Shown here piece after piece: positions 57,961 to 64,000 of a stretch of DNA of 64,000 nt (positions are counted from its first letter, which is position 1; each line of letters begins with the position of its first letter). The notes under the pieces are model-generated. The model did not search any database. It was not told where the DNA came from and saw only the letters and a list, made by a program, of their open reading frames with translations. The translations under genes were made by a program, and so were the position numbers. The stretch spans positions 744,001-808,000 of the forward strand of contig NZ_CP101153.1 in the NCBI RefSeq assembly GCF_024298825.1, read 5' to 3'. This DNA comes from Haloglomus salinum. Lineage in GTDB: Archaea; Halobacteriota; Halobacteria; Halobacteriales; Haloarculaceae.

Positions 57961-58734
57961 CTACCCGTCGCGGCCCCCGCGCTTGCACTCGTCGGCGTAC
58001 GCGTCGGCCAGCCGTGTCGGCTCGGGGAGCTTGTAGTCGCCGCCGCAGCGCTCGACGAGGTCGACGGCCGTTCCGGCGCTCACGTGGTGGCCGGGCGAGA
58101 CGTACAGCGGGTTGATGCGCTTCGAGTCGGGAAACTGGCGGCTCTGGAAGGCGTAGCCGATGACGGTCCCGACAGGAGCGTCCACGTCGTCACCCTCACG
58201 GACCTCGATGGGGACACGCGCACCCTCGGAGAGCGCGTCCACGGATTCGCGTGGAGTCCCGCAGAGCAGCGACTTGGCGATGCCGACGCTGGGCAGGTCC
58301 AGCGCCGCGCCGACGTGGGTCGCGAGACCCGCCTGCCGGAAGTGGATGCGCCCGCTCCCGTCGAACAGCGCGAGGTCGGGTTCGCGCTCGAGCTCCCGGA
58401 AGGCGGCGAGGATGGAGGGTGCCTCCCGGAACGAGAGCAGCCCCGGGATGTACGGCAGCTCGCAGTCGGCGACGGCGTGGGTCCGCTCGACGACCTCGCC
58501 ACCGCGCCACAGGACGACGGCACTGACGGCCTGCTCGGGGTCACGGTCCGTCCGGAACGCCTGGTCGACGCCGGCGACGAGCGGCGCCTCGGTGCCGGCC
58601 TCGCCCGCTCGGTCCGGGTCGAACGACAGGTCGTCGGTGAAGCTGGCCGCGTCGGCGATGCCGCGCTGGAGCGACTCCATCTCGGCACGGGAGAGCGTCG
58701 GGTCCGGGTCGAAGCGGGCTGGCGGCTCGCGCAT
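57961..58734 (-). CDS. nfi: Endonuclease V
   Basis: A 257-residue repair nuclease that cuts near deaminated adenine (inosine) in DNA or RNA. The metal-binding Asp57 is in VAGVDQAF, Glu104 in CELPYIPGLLSFREAPS, and Asp125 in LALFDGSGRIHFRQAGLATHVG. SVGIAKSLLCG and NPLYVSPGHHVSAGTAVDLVE are conserved. The wedge motif PYIPG is intact. ATG 58734. It lies downstream of the aldo/keto reductase on the same strand; no functional link. Confidence 0.93.
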   Translation of the reverse strand: MREPPARFDPDPTLSRAEMESLQRGIADAASFTDDLSFDPDRAGEAGTEAPLVAGVDQAFRTDRDPEQAVSAVVLWRGGEVVERTHAVADCELPYIPGLLSFREAPSILAAFRELEREPDLALFDGSGRIHFRQAGLATHVGAALDLPSVGIAKSLLCGTPRESVDALSEGARVPIEVREGDDVDAPVGTVIGYAFQSRQFPDSKRINPLYVSPGHHVSAGTAVDLVERCGGDYKLPEPTRLADAYADECKRGGRDG

Positions 58735-58844
58735 GTGCGGTGGCGTTCGACCGGCACCCAGAGGAACCTGTCGGGAGGCGAGTACGGTACAGATACTTAT
58801 TGGCGGACGCCCAAAACGGGGAGTATCGGGGGGAAAATCAAGTG

Positions 58845-60782
58845 GTGAGTGCACAGGTGTCACACCGACGGTCGCAGGGGGGCGACCGACCGTCACCGTT
58901 CGAGCTCTGCGTCTACGTCGTCGCTGGGCTCCACGTCCTCGCGGGGGCCTACATCGCCGCGACCGGGCGGCTCCCAGTCGGCCCTGGAATCGACGGGCCG
59001 AGAGTGCGGCTGCTCCTCGCGGCCGGGGTGAGTTCCGGGCCGTCGGTGCTGGTGCTGCTGGGCGCGCTCGGCCTGCGACGGACGGCGTACCCGGACCCCG
59101 ACTGGCGTCACGTCGGTGGCTGGTACCTGGCAGGCGTCGGGTTCGGGGTCGCCACGCTGGCCTGGCTCGTCGTCGGCACCGGCCCGGCCGTCCCGGTGCC
59201 GGTTCCGGGGGAACTCCAGGCCACCTGGCTGGTGGTCGCCGGCGGCCTTGGTGGGGCATCCGGGTTCGTCATGGGAGTGTGGCGCGGCGAGGCTGCCCGC
59301 AGCCGTCATGCGTCGGCGCGCCTGCTCGCGACCGGCGACCAGGCAGCGTGGCTGTTCGACCCGAGGCGCTCGGCGACCCTCTACGTCAACCCGGCGTACG
59401 AGCGCCTGTTCGGACAGGACACCGAGGAGCTGGTCGACGACCCGCGGGCCGTCGTCGAGGTGGTTCACCCCGACGACCGCGAGGCGCTCCGCGACGGGTT
59501 CGACCGACTCGCCGACGGCGACCCCGTCGAGTTCGAACTCCGGGCGAACCCCGACGACGGGTTCGGGCGCTGGGTGTGGCTGAGCGGGTGGCCCGTCGGT
59601 GACGGCGGCGACCGTGACACCGTCGCCTGCGTCGCCCGCGATGTCACCAGCCGGCGGACGCACCGCGAGCGGCTGGTGCGACTCCACGACGCCACGCGGG
59701 AACTGTTCACGGCGGAGACGGAGGAGGCAGCCGCGCGGAAGGCGACGGACGCGGCCGAGGAGGTGCTCGGGCTCCGGCTCAACACCATCTGGCTCCACGA
59801 CGACGAGCGCGACGAGCTGCTCTCGGCGGCGGCGAGCGCGGCCGCCGAAGCCGCCTCCCGACCGCTTCCGCGGTTCAAGACCGGGACGAGACTCGCACGG
59901 GAGGTCTACGAGTCCGGCGAATCCCAGGTGTACAACGAGGTCCGGGTCGCACCCGGCGGCCCCAACGCCCCGACGCGAAGCGAGATGGTGCTTCCGCTGG
60001 GCGAGTACGGCGTGTTCATGGCCGGGTCGACGACGACCGGCCCGCTCGAGGACTGGCAGGTGTCGCTGGGGAAGGTGCTGGCCGCGAACGTGGAGGTGGC
60101 GCTGGCGCGCATCGAGGGGACCCGGGAACTGGAGGAGAGTCGCCGCGCGCTCGAGCGGCGCAACGAGCGGCTCGACGAGTTCACGAGCGTCGTGAGCCAC
60201 GACCTCCGTAACCCACTGGCGGTCGCACGAGGTCACCTGGAGCTCGTCGACGAGGAGTGCGACCACGAGAGCGTCGAGACAATCGACTCGGCGCTCGACC
60301 GCATGGGAACACTCATCGACGACCTGCTCACGCTCGCCCGCGAGGGGGAGGCCATCGACGAACCACAGTCGTTCGACCTCGGAGACCACGTCCGGGACTG
60401 CTGGGCCGGCGTCGAGACCGACGAGGCCCGGCTGGAAGTCGAGACGGACACGACGATAGAGGCCGACCCGAGCCGGCTCACACAGCTGTTCGAGAACCTC
60501 TTCCGGAACGCCGTGGAGCATGGCTCCACAGCTGACGACCCCGTGACCGTCACCGTCGGGTCGCTGCCGCGGGGGTTCTACGTCGAGGACGACGGCCCGG
60601 GCATCCCGCCGGACGACCGCGAATCCGTGTTCGAGGCCGGCTACACGACCGAGCGCGAGGGGACCGGGTTCGGGCTCAGCATCGTCCAGACCATCGCCGA
60701 GGCCCACGGGTGGGATATCATGGTCACAGAGGGAAGCGAGGGAGGCGCCCGCTTCGAGGTGACGGGTGTGACGGTCTACTGA
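58845..60782 (+). CDS. Sensor histidine kinase with membrane, PAS and GAF domains
   Basis: A 645-residue kinase. Residues 15-140 hold about four hydrophobic helices. A PAS domain follows (DQAAWLFDPRRSATLYVNPAYERLFGQDTEELV to GDRDTVACVARDVTSRR), then a GAF domain (DATRELFTAETEEAAARKATDAAEEVLGLRLNTIWLHDDERDEL). The H-box SHDLRNPLAVARGHLELV has His452; the ATPase has ENLFRNAVEHG, DDGPGIPP and GTGFGLSIV. No ATG lies in a good place; GTG 58845 is used (GTG 58842 is equally possible). Sensed signal is unknown and no response regulator is nearby. Confidence 0.88.
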   Translation: MSAQVSHRRSQGGDRPSPFELCVYVVAGLHVLAGAYIAATGRLPVGPGIDGPRVRLLLAAGVSSGPSVLVLLGALGLRRTAYPDPDWRHVGGWYLAGVGFGVATLAWLVVGTGPAVPVPVPGELQATWLVVAGGLGGASGFVMGVWRGEAARSRHASARLLATGDQAAWLFDPRRSATLYVNPAYERLFGQDTEELVDDPRAVVEVVHPDDREALRDGFDRLADGDPVEFELRANPDDGFGRWVWLSGWPVGDGGDRDTVACVARDVTSRRTHRERLVRLHDATRELFTAETEEAAARKATDAAEEVLGLRLNTIWLHDDERDELLSAAASAAAEAASRPLPRFKTGTRLAREVYESGESQVYNEVRVAPGGPNAPTRSEMVLPLGEYGVFMAGSTTTGPLEDWQVSLGKVLAANVEVALARIEGTRELEESRRALERRNERLDEFTSVVSHDLRNPLAVARGHLELVDEECDHESVETIDSALDRMGTLIDDLLTLAREGEAIDEPQSFDLGDHVRDCWAGVETDEARLEVETDTTIEADPSRLTQLFENLFRNAVEHGSTADDPVTVTVGSLPRGFYVEDDGPGIPPDDRESVFEAGYTTEREGTGFGLSIVQTIAEAHGWDIMVTEGSEGGARFEVTGVTVY

Positions 60783-60806
60783 CCGGCAGTCGCACGGCGA
60801 TTCGCT

Positions 60807-61715
60807 TCAGAACGGTCCCCGGCCGCCGCCCCGGCGACCGCCGCCACGCCCCCCGAGCGAGACCTCGCTTGGGCTCCGGACATCGCCCTTGACGTACTGC
60901 CCGTAGAGCAGGCCAAGGACGAGGCCGGAGAGGTGGGCCATGTGCGCGACGTTGCCCAGTGCGGTGGTGCCCCCCACGCTCGTCGGGAGGACGCCGACCA
61001 CGGAGAGCGCGGCGTAGCCCAGGGTCAGCAACCAGATGGGGACGGGAAGGATGAAGTAGAGGTAGACCTTCAGCCCCGGATTCAGGACCGTCAGGACGCC
61101 GAGAATCGCCATGATGGCACCGCTGGCGCCCAGGACGCCCGTGATGGGGCTCCCGATGACGAAGCCGAAGGCGATCTGCGCGAGGCCGGCGATGATGCCC
61201 GTCGCGAGGAACAGCGCGGCGAAGCGCTTCGAACCGATACGTCGCTCGACGACCGGCCCGAAGAAGTACAGCACGATACCGTTCCCGATGATGTGGAAGA
61301 ACGTGTTCGGCGAGTGCGAGAACACCGACGTGACCCACGTCCAGACGTAGAACGGGTTCTCGGACGTCAGCACGAAGATGTCCCGGAACAGACCCGGAAC
61401 CAGGAAGATGACGAGGAACTCCAGGATGAAGACGACGAACATGATGGCGAGGAACAGGTACGAGACGTTCCCCCGGAAGTAGCTCAGCGGGCCGCCGGTG
61501 CTGGTGAGCCCCGAGAGGAACCCGCCGGAGCCGCCGCGCTCGTTCACGCCGTCGTCGAAGCCCGAGTCGAACACGCCGTCGGGGTCGTTCCAGTCGTTCA
61601 GGCCCGCACAGGAGTGGTTCTCGGGGAGTCGATGCTCCGAGCAGTAGTTCTCACCGCACCGGTTGCAGCGGTACGGCATATCCACGTGTTTGCCACACAC
61701 GGCACAGTTCGCCAT
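60807..61715 (-). CDS. Rhomboid-family intramembrane protease with N-terminal zinc finger
   Basis: A 302-residue membrane protease. Residues 1-36 are an AN1-like zinc finger (CAVCGKHVDMPYRCNRCGENYCSEHRLPENHSC). Six or so helices follow. The catalytic Ser198 is in LGASGAIMAIL, and His261 in VAHMAHLSGLVLG gives the dyad. The C-terminus is Gly/Arg-rich. The FHIIGNGIVLYFFGPVVERRIG segment is the conserved helix-2 His-Asn motif. Convergent with the second histidine kinase; divergent from the bactofilin-like gene (177 bp). Confidence 0.93.
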   Translation of the reverse strand: MANCAVCGKHVDMPYRCNRCGENYCSEHRLPENHSCAGLNDWNDPDGVFDSGFDDGVNERGGSGGFLSGLTSTGGPLSYFRGNVSYLFLAIMFVVFILEFLVIFLVPGLFRDIFVLTSENPFYVWTWVTSVFSHSPNTFFHIIGNGIVLYFFGPVVERRIGSKRFAALFLATGIIAGLAQIAFGFVIGSPITGVLGASGAIMAILGVLTVLNPGLKVYLYFILPVPIWLLTLGYAALSVVGVLPTSVGGTTALGNVAHMAHLSGLVLGLLYGQYVKGDVRSPSEVSLGGRGGGRRGGGRGPF

Positions 61716-61891
61716 TACGTCGGGAGTGGCGTGGACCACGCAAATGGGTTGGGGTCCCCGGCGATGGCACTGCATGGCCGCGTACTGCCGGCCTCCGGCC
61801 CGGTGGAGCCCATCAGGACTGTCACGCGGGCGTCAGACGCTCGTCGTGCGCGCCGTCAGGGTTTATGCTGTGGGTGTGCCAATCCGTCGGC

Positions 61892-63064
61892 GTGTCCATC
61901 CGCTCGGACCCACTGGACCGGTTGCAGATTCCCGACGGCACGACCGTCGAGGAGCACGACCTCGTCGCGAACGGGGACGTGGTCGTGGGCGGCCAGTCGA
62001 CCGTCGAGTTCGGGGTCCGCGGGCGGAACGTCTACGCCGGCGAGCGGGTCCGCTTCGGCGGCGACATCGAGGCCGACGGGGAGTGTCGGCTGGACGTCTG
62101 GTGTGATGTCGGCGGCAACGTCCTCGTCGGCGGCGACGCCTACCTCGGCGAGCGTGTCCACGTCGCCGGCCAGCTCATCGTCTCGGGCGACCTCGACATC
62201 GGCGACGACGTCGACATCGAGGACGGCTTCGAGGCGAACGGCTGGATTGTCATCCGGAACCCGATGCCGACTATCGTCTTCCTGTTTGTCTACCTCTCGC
62301 AGCTCCTGCGGCTGGGGCGTGACGAGGACGCCGAGGAGGTCGTCGACGAGTTCCTGACCGACGACCGCGAGCACGAGCCCGTGCTCGTCCCACGGGGCGC
62401 ACGCGTCTCCGACGACGCCTGGCAGGTCTCGACGCCCGCGACGGTCGGCGCTGACTGCCGACTCCACGGGAACCTCCGGGCCGAGTCCATCGACGTGGGC
62501 GCGGGGACCGAGCTGTTCGGCTCGCTCCGCGCGAAGGGTGACATCACCGTGGCTGCCGACGCGGTCATCCACGGCGACGTGACCACGCGCGGCGGCGACG
62601 TGACCATCGCGAAGGCCGCCCACATCCGCGGCGACGTGGCCGGGGAGAACGTCGACCTCCACGACGACGCCGAGGTCGACGGCGCCATCCGGGCTCGCGG
62701 CGCGATGACCATCACCCGCGACGAGAGCGAGGACGAGATGGAGGACGAGCGCGAGGTGTCGACGACCGACGCCGAGGCGGCGGCCGACGCCATCGAGCGC
62801 GTCGAGCCGTCGGTCACACCCCGCGACGTGGCCGACGACGCGACGCCGGCCGTGCGCCCCGTGACCAGTCCGGACGAGTCGACGGGCAGCGACGACCTCA
62901 CACCGGCAATCCGCCGGGTCGACGGGGCGGACGACGAGTCCACGGCCGACGACGGTGACGGTGACGGAGAACCCCGCGACCCGGACTACAGTACCTCCGC
63001 CCCCGAGCCCGCGACGAACGGCCACGGCCTCTCCAGCGCCATCGCCGAGGCAGAGAAGCGCTGA
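61892..63064 (+). CDS. Bactofilin/halofilin-like polymer-forming cytoskeletal protein
   Basis: A 390-residue protein with two right-handed beta-solenoid segments of the polymer-forming (bactofilin) type. The first is residues 15-110 (DLVANGDVVVGGQSTVEFGVRGRNVYAG to LIVSGDLDIGDDVDIEDGFEANGWIVIR). A hydrophobic segment near 115-130 (MPTIVFLFVYLSQLL) and a second beta part (STPATVGADCRLHGNLRAESIDVGAGTELFGSLRAKGDITVAADAVIHGD) follow, then a long acidic disordered tail. Halofilins shape Haloferax cells; homology to HalA is likely but unproven. GTG 61892 is 28 bp after a GTTTATG box. Confidence 0.82.
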   Translation: MSIRSDPLDRLQIPDGTTVEEHDLVANGDVVVGGQSTVEFGVRGRNVYAGERVRFGGDIEADGECRLDVWCDVGGNVLVGGDAYLGERVHVAGQLIVSGDLDIGDDVDIEDGFEANGWIVIRNPMPTIVFLFVYLSQLLRLGRDEDAEEVVDEFLTDDREHEPVLVPRGARVSDDAWQVSTPATVGADCRLHGNLRAESIDVGAGTELFGSLRAKGDITVAADAVIHGDVTTRGGDVTIAKAAHIRGDVAGENVDLHDDAEVDGAIRARGAMTITRDESEDEMEDEREVSTTDAEAAADAIERVEPSVTPRDVADDATPAVRPVTSPDESTGSDDLTPAIRRVDGADDESTADDGDGDGEPRDPDYSTSAPEPATNGHGLSSAIAEAEKR

Positions 63065-63100
63065 GACCCGGACCTCCGAGGGCGGTACGGTCCCGCCCAC

Positions 63101-63514
63101 TCAGTCCTCGATGGGCGTGCCGTCCTCCGTCCGTGGCGCGACGTGGTCGATGTACGCCTCGGCGGAGGGCTCGTGGACGGTCACGCGGACGTGGATGTCG
63201 CCCAGCTCTGCCGGGTCGCCGACAGCGAAGTTGACCACGCCCTGGAACGCGGCCTGCTTCTTCAGGTCGAACGAGAAGGTGTCACCCTGTCGATGGGCGA
63301 GGAACTGCCCGCGGGCCGTGTCGAGGATGGCCTCCTCGTGGAGGAGTTCCGAGAAGGTCTCCATGCTGTGGGCCTCGGCGAGCAACTCGCCGTGGCCCTC
63401 TTCGATATCGGCCTCGGGGAACAGGTTCTCGACGGCGTCGCGGACGCGGTCGGTCACCTCCGTCGGCATGACGGGCGCCGTCATCTGGACGTCGACGCTG
63501 TAGACGTCGGTCAC
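63101..63514 (-). CDS. UPF0201 RNA-binding-like protein
   Basis: A 137-residue archaeal protein of the UPF0201 family (COG1931). Visible blocks: VTDRVRDAVENLFPEADIEEG, ELLHEEAILDTARGQFLAHRQGDTFSFDLKKQAAFQGVVNFAVGDPAELGDIHVRV. The fold is ferredoxin-like and RNA binding is proposed for the family. Its start overlaps the stop of the UPF0200 gene by four bases. In some archaea the two are a single fused protein, so they likely act together. Confidence 0.9.
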   Translation of the reverse strand: MTDVYSVDVQMTAPVMPTEVTDRVRDAVENLFPEADIEEGHGELLAEAHSMETFSELLHEEAILDTARGQFLAHRQGDTFSFDLKKQAAFQGVVNFAVGDPAELGDIHVRVTVHEPSAEAYIDHVAPRTEDGTPIED

Positions 63515-64000
63515 GACTCCCCCACCTCCTCCAGTTCCTCGGCGCCGGGGCTCTCGCGCCAGTCGAAGCCGTCGTCGGGCTCGACGGCGTCGATGCCCTC
63601 CTCGACGACGGTGTGGGCGCGCTCGCGGAGCCGCTCCAGTGAGTCGACGTTCTCGACGACGAGGTCCGCGCGGTCCATCGCCCGGCCCATCCCGAAGCCG
63701 AGTTCGCGGGCGTCACGCTCGGCCAGCGTCTCGTGCTCGGTGTTGTCCCGTCCCCGGTCGGTGATGCGCTCCTCGCGGACCGCGTAGGGCGCCTCGACAC
63801 TCACCAGCGAGAAGGCGTCGCCGAAGGCGTCCTCGAAGGCGTCGACCTCCACGTCAGAGCGGAGCCCGTCCACGAGGACCACGTCGCTCTCCTCGAGGGC
63901 CTCACGGATGAGCGGGAGCGAGCGCTCCGCGATGGCGCCGGGCCCGTTCTCCTCGCGGAGGGCCCGCGCGACCTCGCCGTGGTGGTCGGCGGGGTCCAGC
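63511..64000 (-). CDS. UPF0200 P-loop kinase-like protein, partial (C-terminus)
   Basis: The C-terminal 162 codons of an AAA/adenylate-kinase-like protein whose start is beyond the right edge. The window begins inside LDPADHHGEVARALREENGPGAIAERSLPLIREAL, then VVLVDGLRSDVEVDAFEDAFGDAFSLVSVEAPYAVREERI (Walker B-like and lid), and RDARELGFGMGRAMDRADLVVENVDSLE. These match UPF0200; the P-loop is outside. Function is not known. It is co-translated with the UPF0201 gene. Confidence 0.9.
   Translation of the reverse strand, partial: LDPADHHGEVARALREENGPGAIAERSLPLIREALEESDVVLVDGLRSDVEVDAFEDAFGDAFSLVSVEAPYAVREERITDRGRDNTEHETLAERDARELGFGMGRAMDRADLVVENVDSLERLRERAHTVVEEGIDAVEPDDGFDWRESPGAEELEEVGES

Noticed and set aside
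1-64000. CRISPR array, insertion sequence or prophage
   Set aside because: No set of evenly spaced direct repeats, no transposase, integrase or phage structural gene was found on either strand.

Overview
The window is a stretch of chromosome from a halophilic archaeon (class Halobacteria). The evidence is direct: GC-rich DNA, very acidic proteins (runs of Asp/Glu), TATA-type promoters about 25-33 bp before the first codon (leaderless messages), archaeal genes such as TFB, CobY, archaemetzincin, the phosphopantoate ligase and 3-dehydroquinate synthase II, and families typical of haloarchaea (HalX, HalOD1, DUF5518, AglD-like glycosyltransferase). I cannot name the genus. Genes are dense, strands are mixed, and most operons have two to four genes joined by ATGA/GTGA overlaps. 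I see no rRNA, CRISPR array, insertion sequence, integrase or prophage. One tRNA gene, tRNA-Ser(CGA), is present.

Layout. 0-7 kb: start of carA, a divergent Lrp/AsnC regulator with a palindrome between them, a DUF7504-like protein, isopentenyl-diphosphate isomerase, a TPR protein with DUF424, a 7TM histidine kinase and an enolase-superfamily enzyme. 7-13 kb: a gene-free repeat region, then a minus-strand cobalamin block (HAD, cbiB, cobS, cobY, cobD, cbiZ, glutaredoxin-like) for corrinoid salvage and nucleotide-loop assembly. 13-25.8 kb: small metabolic, membrane and regulatory genes, including a pseudo-receiver HalX protein, the tRNA, a crotonase, two bifunctional-nuclease-family paralogs, an F420:NADP reductase, archaemetzincin, PHP phosphoesterase, hisE and pdxT.

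26-38.9 kb: a lone HalOD1 domain, a COG1031 radical SAM enzyme, an AglD-like glycosyltransferase, a TFB, a probable CTAG-specific DNA methyltransferase, the shikimate genes aroD and aroB' (not in one operon), UspA, an old yellow enzyme, a flavin oxidoreductase and pth2. 39-43.2 kb: a pilB-pilC pair for type IV pili. 43.5-48 kb: dcd, then a ThiR-type regulator with a methyltransferase, thi4 and the coenzyme A gene for 4-phosphopantoate-beta-alanine ligase. 48-53.3 kb: a chromosome-organisation operon (coiled-coil protein, smc, scpA). 53-64 kb: DehI-like protein, mtnP, metzincin lipoprotein, aldo/keto reductase, endonuclease V, a second histidine kinase, zinc-finger rhomboid, a bactofilin/halofilin-like protein, and the UPF0201/UPF0200 pair cut by the window end.

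The most interesting material is regulatory and intergenic: long perfect inverted repeats next to carA/lrp, smc, thiR and aroB'; a 64-bp structured repeat in two copies whose changes keep the hairpin; a 99-bp element bounded by 13-bp inverted repeats; and strong CTAG depletion with CTAG sites beside the probable CTAG methyltransferase. No single gene cluster stands out as a clearly new system. The best candidates for new biology are the HalX pseudo-receiver beside a DUF7504 protein, the HAD protein coupled to the B12 operon, and the repeat families.
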